Shown: positions 23,139 through 31,259, counted from the first letter of the stretch. The stretch is DNA of 34,446 nucleotides from Pelobacter sp. UBA6093 (GCA_002435955.1 DIWZ01000041.1:86377-120822); one strand, 5' to 3'. A program made the numbers and translations. Notes: generated from the sequence alone by a model not told the origin.

Positions 23139-23995
23139 GCCATCCCCTCCTCACAGCCACATTCATCATGTCCGGCTTCCAACATATCCCATTCGAGCTG
23201 GTCGGCCCGAAACACCGGCCCTTCCTTGCAGGTACACAGATAATGCGGATCGGATTCGCTATGACCGGCACCCTTGACCACGCAGCCCAGGCAGGCCCCC
23301 ACGCCACAGGCCATAAAGGCCTCAAGGGAAACCTGCAACGGCACTCTGCGGGGCCCACAGAGCTCATGAACGGCACGCAACATCGGCATGGGACCGCAGG
23401 CATAGACCATGGCCCGGGGAAACTTGTCGAGCTTGCGTTGCAGCACGTCGGTCACCAGCCCTTCCTCACCCAGCGAACCGTCATCCGTGGAAACGTAGGT
23501 GGCCACCCCCAGGCGCTCGAATTCGGTCACCGCCAGGATATCGTCCCGACAACGCCCGCCCATGAGCAACCGGACATTGCCGGTCTTTACCAACTGGCGC
23601 GCCAGCATATAAAGGGGCACCAGACCGATCCCCCCACCCACCAGAATCTGCTCCGCGGCAGGCTGAACATCGAAACCGTTGCCCAGCGGACCCAGCAGTT
23701 CAACCCGGTCGCCCTGGTGCAAATCCTTGAGTATCGAAGTACCTCTGCCGATGACCTTGTAGAGGATCTCCACATACTCTTTGTCCGGCAAGCCTTGGCA
23801 GTCCGCAGGTAAAAACCCGGTACGAAAAATGCCGAAAGGGCGCCGCAGCAGCGGTTCAAACCCGCCACTGACCCGCACCATCAGAAACTGCCCGGGCTTG
23901 GAGGCCGCGACAAACCCCGGCGCGAGAATTCGCATGCGATAGTATCCGGGCGAGAGTTCCTGGTTGGAAAGGATGGTAGTATTAAAATTCTGCAT
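23135..23995 (-). CDS. pyrK: Dihydroorotate dehydrogenase electron-transfer subunit
   Basis: This 286-residue ferredoxin-reductase-like protein carries electrons from PyrD FMN through a 2Fe-2S cluster and FAD to NAD. The cluster ligands are in CGVGACLGC with a later CTC. The FAD-binding RPFGIF and nucleotide-binding GGGIGLVPLYMLA segments are visible. It is translationally coupled to pyrD. GGGATA precedes the ATG. Confidence 0.95.
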   Translation of the reverse strand: MQNFNTTILSNQELSPGYYRMRILAPGFVAASKPGQFLMVRVSGGFEPLLRRPFGIFRTGFLPADCQGLPDKEYVEILYKVIGRGTSILKDLHQGDRVELLGPLGNGFDVQPAAEQILVGGGIGLVPLYMLARQLVKTGNVRLLMGGRCRDDILAVTEFERLGVATYVSTDDGSLGEEGLVTDVLQRKLDKFPRAMVYACGPMPMLRAVHELCGPRRVPLQVSLEAFMACGVGACLGCVVKGAGHSESDPHYLCTCKEGPVFRADQLEWDMLEAGHDECGCEEGMA

Positions 23996-24065
23996 ACGCT
24001 ATCCCGTGGTTATGGTATCTGGTAAAATTTTCGGGCGGCCAAACACGGATGCCTTCGCAAACAGA

Positions 24066-24086
24066 CGGAGTCAAGATGCGACTCCG
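24066..24086. repeat. Hairpin between rimI and pyrK
   Basis: CGGAGTC (24066-24072) and GACTCCG (24080-24086) form a 7-bp stem with a 7-base loop in the gap between rimI and pyrK. No T run follows, so a terminator role for rimI is uncertain. Confidence 0.35.
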
Positions 24087-24121
24087 ATCATGGCCACCAC
24101 CAACTAAAAGCACCGGGCTGA

Positions 24122-24586
24122 TTAATCGCAGGCGATTTTTCGCTCCATGACCAGTGCGTCTTCGCCGTCCGGATAATATCTGTCTCGACGGCCGATAAGG
24201 GTGAAGTCAAAAGCCTGATAGAGGCTAATGGCACCACTGTTGCCGGCACGCACCTCCAGAATAGCCCGCTCGCAACCTCTTGCGCAACCGCACTTCAAGG
24301 CATGACTGAGCAGCAAGCGACCCAGCCCACGGCGACGAAATGCGGGATCCACGGCGACATTGAGGATATGCAGTTCGTCGCAAATCCGCCAGTAGCAGAT
24401 ATACCCGACAAGTCGTTCGGACTGCCACAACAGGTCGACGGCGGACTGGTGCCTGGACAGTTCTTCTTCGAAAAGCTGTTTCGACCAGGGGTTGACATGG
24501 CAACGCCGTTCCAAATCGACGACAGAAGCGAGGTCGCCTGCCGTCATGGCACGGATGGAAAAAGTCTCCGACTCGAAGGCAGACAT
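24122..24586 (-). CDS. rimI: Ribosomal-protein-S18-alanine N-acetyltransferase
   Basis: This 154-residue GNAT enzyme acetylates the N-terminus of ribosomal protein S18. IRAMTADLASVVDLERRCHVNPWS matches the RimI start. The acetyl-CoA loop (RRRGLGRLLL) and EVRAGNSGAISLYQAFDFTLIGRRDRYYPDGEDALVM are diagnostic. The ATG at 24586 has AAGGG nine bases upstream. A longer frame to 24631 adds only a non-conserved stretch. A terminator-like hairpin lies in its leader. Confidence 0.92.
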   Translation of the reverse strand: MSAFESETFSIRAMTAGDLASVVDLERRCHVNPWSKQLFEEELSRHQSAVDLLWQSERLVGYICYWRICDELHILNVAVDPAFRRRGLGRLLLSHALKCGCARGCERAILEVRAGNSGAISLYQAFDFTLIGRRDRYYPDGEDALVMERKIACD

Positions 24587-24608
24587 ATGAAATAACCCTT
24601 TTAAGCGG

Positions 24609-24640
24609 CAAAAACAAAACCGCGACTCCAAATCACGGTT
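24609..24640 (-). terminator. Terminator-like hairpin in the rimI leader
   Basis: On the minus strand AACCG-GA and TC-CGGTT pair around one mismatch, and TTTTGTTTTTGCC follows. No gene ends nearby, so this would act as an attenuator of rimI or a stop for antisense reading from the purM side. Confidence 0.35.
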
Positions 24641-24736
24641 AAACTATCTGAACAAATGACTTAATCAGCGAATGATAAAGCACCGGCTCGGGTCTGTAAA
24701 GAGCCAAGGCAACATCAGGCGCATGGGACTTTGCCG

Positions 24737-24765
24737 TTGACAACCCAAAAAGGTTGATTTACAAA
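24737..24765 (+). promoter_or_regulatory. Sigma-70 promoter for purM
   Basis: TTGACA (24737-24742, perfect) and TACAAA (24760-24765, 4/6) are 17 bases apart. The expected leader before the TTG start is about 33 bases, with no room for a purine riboswitch. Confidence 0.7.
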
Positions 24766-24804
24766 TGGGCGTCATACTTTTTGCCAAAGAGAAGAGAGGT
24801 TCCC

Positions 24805-25857
24805 TTGAGCGACCCGAAAAAAATGACCTATAAAGATGCTGGTGTCGATATCGACGCAGGCAACCGTTTTGTGCAACTGATCAAACCCCTGGTCAAAGCC
24901 ACTTCCCGCCCGGAAGTATTGACCGATATCGGGGGGTTCGGTGGCCTGTTTTCGCTGCATGCCGACAAATATAAAAAACCTACCCTGGTAGCCTCCACGG
25001 ACGGCGTCGGCACCAAGCTCAAGCTGGCCTTCATGATGGACAAGCACGACACCGTCGGGATCGACCTGGTAGCCATGTGCGTGAACGACATTGTCGTACA
25101 AGGGGCCGAGCCTTTGTTTTTCCTCGACTACCTGGCCACCGGCAAACTCTCCCCTGAAAAGGCCAAGGAGGTCGTTAAAGGCATCGCCGAAGGCTGTATC
25201 CAGGCCGGCTGCGCCCTGATCGGCGGCGAAACGGCGGAAATGCCCGGATTTTATTCCGAAGGCGAATACGACCTGGCCGGTTTTACCGTCGGCATCGTCG
25301 ATAACAACAACATCATCGATGGTTCAAGCATCACCGTCGGAGACCGCCTCATCGGCCTGGCATCCAGCGGCCTGCATTCCAACGGCTACTCGCTGGCACG
25401 CAAGGTACTGTTCGACCATCTCGGCCTGAACGTGGATTCCAGGCTCGAAGAACTCGATCATACCGTGGGTGAAGAACTGCTGATACCAACCCGCATTTAC
25501 GTCAAGACCATCCTCAACCTGCTGCGCGACTTCCAGATTAAAGGGATGGCGCACATTACCGGCGGCGGCTTGGTGGAAAACGTCCCCAGAATGCTGCCTA
25601 ACAACTGTCAGGCGATCATCAACAAAGACAGCTGGCCCAAACCTGCCATCTTCGAATTGCTGCGCAAAGCCGGCAACATCGACGAAGAAGAAATGTACCG
25701 GACCCTCAACTACGGCATCGGCATGGTGCTGGTGGTTCCCGATGCGGAAGTCGAGGAAATCATGGTACGCCTCTCGGGCCTCAAGGAAACCGCGTTCCTC
25801 ATCGGTGAAATCGCCAAGAGTGCCGAAGAAGGCGAGCCGACCGTCACCCTGGTCTGA
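24805..25857 (+). CDS. purM: Phosphoribosylformylglycinamidine cyclo-ligase (AIR synthetase)
   Basis: This 350-residue ATP-dependent enzyme closes the imidazole ring in purine synthesis. MTYKDAGVDIDAGN, the STDGVGTKLKLA motif, GGETAEMPG and HITGGGLVENVPRM are diagnostic. The start is taken as TTG at 24805 because GAGAGG lies five bases before it and the product then has family length. The frame is open to a TTG at 24754, but that codon lies between the -35 and -10 boxes. The next ATG is 24823. A structured 60-base spacer separates it from purN. Confidence 0.95.
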   Translation: MSDPKKMTYKDAGVDIDAGNRFVQLIKPLVKATSRPEVLTDIGGFGGLFSLHADKYKKPTLVASTDGVGTKLKLAFMMDKHDTVGIDLVAMCVNDIVVQGAEPLFFLDYLATGKLSPEKAKEVVKGIAEGCIQAGCALIGGETAEMPGFYSEGEYDLAGFTVGIVDNNNIIDGSSITVGDRLIGLASSGLHSNGYSLARKVLFDHLGLNVDSRLEELDHTVGEELLIPTRIYVKTILNLLRDFQIKGMAHITGGGLVENVPRMLPNNCQAIINKDSWPKPAIFELLRKAGNIDEEEMYRTLNYGIGMVLVVPDAEVEEIMVRLSGLKETAFLIGEIAKSAEEGEPTVTLV

Positions 25858-25918
25858 AAAACGGAAAGGATCAGGTAGTGTCGATCGGGAAACTCCGAAT
25901 GGACACAGTGCCGTTTTT
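25857..25918 (+). promoter_or_regulatory. Nested inverted repeat in the purM-purN spacer
   Basis: Three nested pairs can form: AAAAACGG (25857-25864) with CCGTTTTT (25911-25918), GTGTC (25878-25882) with GACAC (25902-25906), and CGG (25886-25888) with CCG (25895-25897). The 3' arm ends in T5 just before purN, so it could act as an attenuator or a processing site. Confidence 0.4.
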
Positions 25919-25935
25919 ATATGGGGGAAGAAACC

Positions 25936-26595
25936 TTGAGTAAAAAATTGCGGCTTGGCGTGCTGGCGTCCGGCGGCGGCACCAATTTACAGGCGATCAT
26001 CGACCAGTGCCAACAGGGGTTGATCCCCGCCGAAATCGCCTTGGTGTTAAGCAATAAACCACAAGCCGGGGCCTTGTCGCGAGCCCGTGAGGCCGGCATC
26101 CCGGTTGCAGTAATCGACCATAAGACGTTTCCCGATCGCGAAGCTTTCGACCGGGCCATGGTGGCCGCACTGCACAAGGTTGACGTTGATCTGATCGTAT
26201 TGGCCGGCTTCATGCGCATCCTGACGCCCGTTTTTCTAGCGGCATTCCCCCAGCGCATCATGAATATTCATCCGGCTCTGTTGCCGGCCTTTCCCGGCGT
26301 AAACAGTCAGAGGCAGGCATTGGAATACGGCGTCAAAGTGGCGGGCTGCACAGTCCATTTTGTGGACCCGGGGGTCGACAGCGGACCCATCATCATTCAG
26401 GCCGCGGTTCCCGTTCTGGACGATGACGATGAAGCGAGTCTGGCCCAACGCATTCTCGAGCAGGAACATCGCATCTACCCGCGCGCCATCCAACTATATG
26501 CCGAAGGGCGCCTGCGCATCGAGGGGCGCCATGTCCGCATCACCCCCGCGCTGACGGCACATAAACAGGCCCTGCTGAATCCGCCAGCGGCCTGA
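25936..26595 (+). CDS. purN: Phosphoribosylglycinamide formyltransferase
   Basis: This 219-residue enzyme transfers a formyl group from 10-formyl-tetrahydrofolate to GAR. LRLGVLASGGGTNLQAI begins the Rossmann-like fold, MNIHPALLPAFPG holds catalytic Asn and His, and HFVDPGVDSGPII holds the catalytic Asp. I prefer TTG at 25936, with GGGGGAAG upstream; ATG at 25921 would add five residues but lacks a Shine-Dalgarno sequence. A strong terminator follows. Confidence 0.94.
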   Translation: MSKKLRLGVLASGGGTNLQAIIDQCQQGLIPAEIALVLSNKPQAGALSRAREAGIPVAVIDHKTFPDREAFDRAMVAALHKVDVDLIVLAGFMRILTPVFLAAFPQRIMNIHPALLPAFPGVNSQRQALEYGVKVAGCTVHFVDPGVDSGPIIIQAAVPVLDDDDEASLAQRILEQEHRIYPRAIQLYAEGRLRIEGRHVRITPALTAHKQALLNPPAA

Positions 26596-26613
26596 GCAAG
26601 TCACATATAGATC

Positions 26614-26652
26614 AAAGCGGCCGGGCTCCCCTTGCAGGAAACCGGCCGTTTT
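26614..26652 (+). terminator. Rho-independent terminator after purN
   Basis: CGGCCGG (26618-26624) pairs with CCGGCCG (26642-26648). Flanking AAAG and TTTT extend the stem, TCC/GGA can pair within the loop, and a T-rich tail follows. Confidence 0.85.
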
Positions 26653-26676
26653 ATTATTATTTATGAGGTAGCTGTG

Positions 26677-27126
26677 ATGCCGCAACCGATCCTGGTCAGT
26701 GCCTGCCTGCTTGGCCTGTCAACACGTTACGACGGACAGAGCAAGCTCAACGAAAAGGTGCTGAACTACCTGCGTAACCACAATCTGGTCCCGGTGCCCG
26801 TTTGTCCCGAACAACTGGCGGGCCTGCCGACTCCGCGGCCCAAGACCTTTTTTGCCACCGGCAGCGGACCGGAAGTACTTGATGACCGTGGCCGCGTCAT
26901 CCGCGAAGACCAAACCGTCATGAATGAGGTTTTTATCAGGGGCGCCAAAGAAACCCTGAAGGTGGCACACCTGGCCGGTTGCGACCGTGCCTTGTTCAAG
27001 GATGGTAGCCCTTCCTGCGGAGTGCACCGGATTTGCCGTGCCGGGTCAAAAGTCGCCGGCCAAGGGATAACCACAGCGCTACTGCTACGCAACGGCCTGC
27101 AGGTGTTCAGCGAAGAAAACCTGTAG
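26677..27126 (+). CDS. DUF523 domain protein
   Basis: This 149-residue protein matches the DUF523 family. It has ILVSACLLGLSTRYDG at the start (conserved SACLLG), a central PVCPEQLAGLPTPR and a late KDGSPSCGVHRI; the conserved cysteines suggest metal or cluster binding. The function is unknown to me. The ATG at 26677 follows GAGGT and lies after the purN terminator. The longer frame to 26632 starts inside that terminator and is rejected. Confidence 0.85.
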   Translation: MPQPILVSACLLGLSTRYDGQSKLNEKVLNYLRNHNLVPVPVCPEQLAGLPTPRPKTFFATGSGPEVLDDRGRVIREDQTVMNEVFIRGAKETLKVAHLAGCDRALFKDGSPSCGVHRICRAGSKVAGQGITTALLLRNGLQVFSEENL

Positions 27127-27145
27127 CCAGACCGCTCTGAAAGCC

Positions 27146-27166
27146 AACACCCTGCACAGAGGTGTT
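27146..27166 (+). terminator. Weak terminator-like hairpin after the DUF523 gene
   Basis: AACACC and GGTGTT form a 6-bp stem with a 9-base loop 20 bases after the stop. Only three Ts and a C run follow, so termination would be inefficient. Confidence 0.3.
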
Positions 27167-27200
27167 TCCCCCGCGGCGAACAAAAAAACATAAAAACTGT

Positions 27201-27229
27201 TTGCAAAACGGGACCGCACATGGTACATA
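27201..27229 (+). promoter_or_regulatory. Promoter candidate for rpmB
   Basis: TTGCAA (27201-27206) and TACATA (27224-27229) are 17 bases apart, 31 bases before the rpmB start, downstream of a poor terminator. Confidence 0.5.
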
Positions 27230-27260
27230 TAGCCGCTCTAAATCTCCAGGAGGTAAGAAC

Positions 27261-27452
27261 ATGTCCAGAATATGCGATATCTGTGGTAAGAAACCGACCA
27301 CTGGCAATAACGTCAGCCACGCCCATAACAAAACCCGTAAGGTTTGGTACCCCAACCTTCAAAAAGTAAGAGCTTTGCACAAGGGTAAAGTTCAGTCCAT
27401 CAAAGCCTGTACTCGGTGCCTGCGCTCCGGCGCCGTGGCCAAGGTCGGCTGA
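27261..27452 (+). CDS. rpmB: 50S ribosomal protein L28
   Basis: This 63-residue protein begins MSRICDICGKKPTTGNNVSHAHNKTRK and has the late CTRCLRSG. The two Cys pairs (C5/C8 and the C-terminal pair) mark the zinc-binding form of L28. The consensus AGGAGG lies before the ATG. It is a single-gene unit with a strong bidirectional terminator shared with ridA. Confidence 0.97.
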   Translation: MSRICDICGKKPTTGNNVSHAHNKTRKVWYPNLQKVRALHKGKVQSIKACTRCLRSGAVAKVG

Positions 27453-27473
27453 GTCGAGCCTTGCCATAACGAA

Positions 27474-27513
27474 AAAACAACAGGGGAAGCCACATGGCTT
27501 CCCCTGTTGTTTT
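27474..27513. terminator. Bidirectional Rho-independent terminator between rpmB and ridA
   Basis: A perfect 18-bp stem (27474-27491 with 27496-27513) with an ACAT loop is flanked by A/T runs on both sides, giving T tracts for both transcripts. Confidence 0.95.
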
Positions 27514-27532
27514 ACCCTTTGAAAAATTTTCT

Positions 27533-27919
27533 TTATGCCCCCGCGTAGGCGATCCCCTCGATTTCGATCAGGACCTGTTTCGGCAAGGCGGCTACCTGAA
27601 CCGTTGCACGTGCCGGCGCCGCATCCCCGAAATATTCCCCGTAGACACGGTTAATCACCTCAAAATCCCGCATATCGGCCAGATAGACCGTCGTTTTGAC
27701 CACCTGCGCTAAAGCCAGACCGGCACCGGCCAATACCGCTTTTATGTTGTTCAATACCTGCCTGCTCTGACTTTCGGCGTCTTGTCCGACAATTTCTCCG
27801 GTCGTGGGATCCAGGGGGATCTGTCCGGAAAAAAACACATAGTCTCCAGCCCGCACCGCCTGGGAATACGGTCCGATGGCAGCAGGCGCCTGCTGTGTCG
27901 CAATATATTCGATGGGCAT
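27533..27919 (-). CDS. ridA: RidA family enamine/imine deaminase
   Basis: This 128-residue YjgF/YER057c/UK114 protein hydrolyses reactive 2-aminoacrylate-type enamines. APAAIGPYSQAV, VFFSGQIPLDPTTGEIV, the N-x-x-A-V-L-A-G-A-G helix and the C-terminal ARATVQVAALP-x(4)-IEIE (catalytic Arg and Glu) are intact. GGAG before the ATG at 27919 decides the start; the longer frame adds 17 unrelated residues. Confidence 0.95.
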   Translation of the reverse strand: MPIEYIATQQAPAAIGPYSQAVRAGDYVFFSGQIPLDPTTGEIVGQDAESQSRQVLNNIKAVLAGAGLALAQVVKTTVYLADMRDFEVINRVYGEYFGDAAPARATVQVAALPKQVLIEIEGIAYAGA

Positions 27920-28039
27920 GACACAAACTCCTTTCCGGTAAAGCAAAGGCAGCAAAAAGGATTTCCGCAAGATACGGGCGAATCGTGATCATTCCAGTTT
28001 TATCCCATCTTGGGGGACCGAAGTGTGGCCTCACAAGCC

Positions 28040-30196
28040 TCAGTGGCGCAAGCGTTCCACCTGATAAACGCCCTTGACCTGATGCAGAGCGCCAATCACC
28101 CGATTCAAATGCTCAACGTCGGCAACTTCAATGGTAAAGACGATAAGACTTTTCTGGGTTTTGGTGCGTTGGACGCTGGCGCTCGCAATGTTGGCCTCAC
28201 AAGCACTGACAGCATTGCTGACATTGGCCAGCACGCCTTTGCGATCCTCGGTGGCAAGGCGGATCCTGGCCGTATGCGAAGCCTTTTTTTTCACATCCCA
28301 CTCGACCTCGACCTGCCGATCGGCATCGCTTTCCAGCACGCTCGGACAATCAACCGCATGCACCGTAATACCGCGACCGCGGGTGATAAAACCAACCACT
28401 GGATCACCCGGCAACGGATTGCAACACTTGGCGAATCGCACCATGATATCGCCAATTCCCTGGATTTTTATAGCGCTCGACGGCTTTTTACGAATCGCTC
28501 CAGCGGCAACGACCGCCTTGCCTTTGTCTTCAGCTTCCGGCCGCAGTTTCTCGGCCGGGACCACGCGGCTGACAACTTGGCCTAGAGGCACTTTGCCATA
28601 GCCGATCCCCGCCAGCAAATCACTGGAGGCGTGGTAACCGAGGTCCTGCATGGCCTGGGAAAAATCCTTGGAGGCCAGGACTTTTTTGAGACTGCATCCG
28701 TACTTGCGCAGACGTTTTTCAAGCAACTCCTTACCGAGGTCGATGCTTTTTTCCCGCTGCTGGGTTCTGACCCATTGCCGGATTTTACTGGCTGCACGCG
28801 AGGTGACGACAAATTTGAGCCAATCTTTGCTCGGCGCCTGATTCGGCGAGGTAACAACCTCCACCACATCACCGTTATTCAGAGGTGTCTTCAACGGCAC
28901 CAGCTTGCCGTTGACCCGCGCCCCTACGCAGCGGTTACCGACTTCCGTATGCACACTGTAGGCAAAATCGATGGGCGTTGCACCTCGAGGAAAAGCTTTT
29001 ACCGCTCCCTTGGGAGTAAAGACATAGACCTCTTCGGAGAACAGATCCCCCTTGACCGAGCCAATATAATCATGGGTATCGGTAAATTCCTGCTGCGAAT
29101 CGAGCATTTGCCGCAGCCAGCCGAACTGCTTTTCATCCTTGGTGACAATGCTGTCGCCACCCCGTCCTTCCTTGTATTTCCAGTGAGCGGCGATCCCTTC
29201 CTCGGCGACCCGGTGCATCTCCTCGGTGCGGATCTGTACCTCCATGCGCTCACCGTACGGACCGATAACGGTGGTGTGAAGCGACTGGTACATGTTTGCC
29301 TTGGGCATGGCGATGTAATCTTTAAAACGGCTGGCAATGGGCTTCCAGGCGGCATGAATCACACCCAGCATCGCATAGCAGTCCCGCACATCCTTAACCA
29401 TCACCCGAAAGGCGATAAGGTCATAGACCTGTTCGAATTCGATGCCCTGGCGCTGCATTTTTCGCCAGATGGAATACAAATGCTTTACACGGCCATAACA
29501 CTCCCCTGCGATGTCGTTCTCGACCATTTTGTCGCACAACTGCTTGCGCACTTCTTCGACATAGCCGGCACGGGCTTTACGCTGTTTTTCTACCTTGGAA
29601 CTCAGATCAAAGTAGACCTCGGGCAACACGTAGCGCAGAGACAAATCTTCCATCTCGCACTTCATCCAGCTGATACCGAGGCGGTTGGCCAGCGGTGCAT
29701 AGATATCGAGCGTTTCCTGGGCGATGCGTCGCTGTTCCTCGGCAGCCTGCCCATCCAGCGTACGCATGTCATGCAGACGCTCGGCCAGTTTAACCAGGAT
29801 TACACGAATGTCGCTGGCCATGGCCAGTAACATCTTGCGAAAATTTTCAGCCTGCTGTTCTTCGCTGGTGGTAAAAGATATGCGCCCGAGTCTGGTCAGA
29901 CTCTGCACCAATTCCCCTACGTTCTCTCCGAAACTGGCCCGCAACTCATCGATATCGGCCAGATTCTGCTGCAAAATATCGTGCAGCAGACCAGCGGTGA
30001 TGGTAGCGACATCCATCTTGAGCCGAACGAGGATATCAGCTATTTCCAGACTGTGATTGAGGTAGGGTTGGTCGGAAAAACGAGACCGGCCACGGTGCAC
30101 CTTGGCGCTGTACACATAGGCTTTGCGCAGCACGTCGACATCGGCCCGGGGATTATAGGCCAGAACTTTTTCGATAATATCGTCTAGACGGAGCAT
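28040..30196 (-). CDS. rel: Rel/SpoT-type (p)ppGpp synthetase with altered hydrolase site
   Basis: This 718-residue RelA/SpoT homolog has all domains: HD hydrolase (about 20-175), synthetase (about 230-345), TGS (about 386-450), helical/zinc-type region with CC at 591-592, and ACT (about 640-718). The synthetase has RFKD at 290-293, the RXKD form of bifunctional Rel rather than the EXDD form of RelA. In the hydrolase site H48, H72 and D73 are kept. The ED pair of HDxxED is Q76-Q77, and KLADRLHN reads KLAERLHD, so the equivalents of E81, D82, D144 and N148 of the streptococcal enzyme are all changed. Loss or reduction of hydrolysis is inferred. The ATG at 30196 gives family length and has GGTGGA upstream. 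Confidence 0.95.
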   Translation of the reverse strand: MLRLDDIIEKVLAYNPRADVDVLRKAYVYSAKVHRGRSRFSDQPYLNHSLEIADILVRLKMDVATITAGLLHDILQQNLADIDELRASFGENVGELVQSLTRLGRISFTTSEEQQAENFRKMLLAMASDIRVILVKLAERLHDMRTLDGQAAEEQRRIAQETLDIYAPLANRLGISWMKCEMEDLSLRYVLPEVYFDLSSKVEKQRKARAGYVEEVRKQLCDKMVENDIAGECYGRVKHLYSIWRKMQRQGIEFEQVYDLIAFRVMVKDVRDCYAMLGVIHAAWKPIASRFKDYIAMPKANMYQSLHTTVIGPYGERMEVQIRTEEMHRVAEEGIAAHWKYKEGRGGDSIVTKDEKQFGWLRQMLDSQQEFTDTHDYIGSVKGDLFSEEVYVFTPKGAVKAFPRGATPIDFAYSVHTEVGNRCVGARVNGKLVPLKTPLNNGDVVEVVTSPNQAPSKDWLKFVVTSRAASKIRQWVRTQQREKSIDLGKELLEKRLRKYGCSLKKVLASKDFSQAMQDLGYHASSDLLAGIGYGKVPLGQVVSRVVPAEKLRPEAEDKGKAVVAAGAIRKKPSSAIKIQGIGDIMVRFAKCCNPLPGDPVVGFITRGRGITVHAVDCPSVLESDADRQVEVEWDVKKKASHTARIRLATEDRKGVLANVSNAVSACEANIASASVQRTKTQKSLIVFTIEVADVEHLNRVIGALHQVKGVYQVERLRH

Positions 30197-30290
30197 GCCG
30201 ATTCCACCGGTAATAGTGACGGTGCCATACAGGATGTACACAAAAGGCAGAGCAAAGATATATGCAATATACGGGTAATGCGGGGTGAAA

Positions 30291-30323
30291 AACAAGGCCG
30301 GGACCTTGGGGCCCGGCCTTGTT
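30291..30323 (-). terminator. Rho-independent terminator between rpoZ and rel
   Basis: On the minus strand a 12-bp stem (30312-30323 with 30291-30302) is followed by TTTTTC, two bases after the rpoZ stop. It separates rel from the upstream operon or leaves it dependent on read-through. Confidence 0.88.
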
Positions 30324-30324
30324 G

Positions 30325-30531
30325 CTAACCTTTACGGACGGGAATCTCGTAATCGACTTTGCCGGCGGCAACCTCGCGCAATCCGAGCACCACCCGTTTG
30401 TTATTGGACTTGTTTTCGATAAGGGGCTTGGCACCTTTGTAAAGCTGCTTGGTTCGCTTGGCAGCCACCATCACCAGCAAAAAGCGATTAGGGACCTGCT
30501 TGAGGCAATCTTCGACTGTAATTCTGGCCAT
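30325..30531 (-). CDS. rpoZ: RNA polymerase omega subunit
   Basis: This 68-residue protein shows MARITVEDCLKQVPNRFLLVMVAAKRTKQL and KRVVLGLREVAAGKV, the conserved omega core that holds the beta-prime subunit. It follows gmk by 61 bases, the usual gmk-rpoZ order, and ends at a strong terminator. In other bacteria omega is part of a ppGpp site, so its place beside rel is functionally sensible. Confidence 0.96.
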   Translation of the reverse strand: MARITVEDCLKQVPNRFLLVMVAAKRTKQLYKGAKPLIENKSNNKRVVLGLREVAAGKVDYEIPVRKG

Positions 30532-30592
30532 AGGCTTTTTGTCCTTCTCATGTAAAATCGTTGGATGAGATCGCTAAATAATCTGCGACCGT

Positions 30593-31216
30593 CTAATTGT
30601 CCTGCATATCGATCCCGAACAGGCGACTGGCCTCTTCCCTTAATCGAAAGGCCCGACACCCCTCTGCCAGGATAATGGCTTTGAATTCTTCCACCGCATT
30701 CGACAGATCATCGTTCACTATCAGATAATCATACCAGACCAGTTCCCTGATTTCACGCCGGGCATTGGACAGGCGTCTGGCAATAACTTCGGGAGTGTCG
30801 GTATTACGCCCCCGAAGACGGCGTTCGAGTTCTTCGAAACTCGGCGGCAGAATGAAAATGAAGGCGCCTTCAGGACAGGACTGCTTAAGTTGAGACGCTC
30901 CCTGACAATCGATATCGAGGAGCAGATCCAGGCCCTTTTCACGAGCCTCCTGCAACGTTGCAAGAGCGGTCCCGTAGCAGTTGCCATGCACTCTGGCCCA
31001 CTCGGCAAAAGCCCCTTCGGAAACCATGTTATCGAACGTTTCCTGGGTGACGAAATGGTAATCGATACCCTCTGTTTCTCCGGCCCGTCGAGGACGCGTG
31101 GTGAATGAAACAGAATGCCGCATATCGGGGAAAATGTCAACGATCTGACGACACAGCGAAGTTTTCCCGGCACCTGAAGGCGCGGATATGACAAACAGGA
31201 TACCGCTACGTTTCAT
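30593..31216 (-). CDS. gmk: Guanylate kinase
   Basis: This 207-residue enzyme phosphorylates GMP to GDP. It has the P-loop SAPSGAGKTSL, the GMP-binding SFTTRPRRAGETEGIDYHFV region and the lid RRLRGRNTDTPEVI. The ATG at 31216 has GGGAGAG upstream and gives the standard length; the longer frame to 31297 overlaps yicC. GDP made here is a substrate for the Rel synthetase in the same region. Confidence 0.96.
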   Translation of the reverse strand: MKRSGILFVISAPSGAGKTSLCRQIVDIFPDMRHSVSFTTRPRRAGETEGIDYHFVTQETFDNMVSEGAFAEWARVHGNCYGTALATLQEAREKGLDLLLDIDCQGASQLKQSCPEGAFIFILPPSFEELERRLRGRNTDTPEVIARRLSNARREIRELVWYDYLIVNDDLSNAVEEFKAIILAEGCRAFRLREEASRLFGIDMQDN

Positions 31217-31259
31217 GCTTTCTCTCCCGAGCATGGCGGACAAGCCCACCGGCATGGCA

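Noticed and set aside
25921..25935. ATG at 25921 as the purN start
   Set aside because: It has no Shine-Dalgarno sequence, and the G-run just after it is better read as the Shine-Dalgarno sequence of the TTG at 25936.
28631..29830. 399-codon plus-strand frame
   Set aside because: It is antisense to rel and has no family features.
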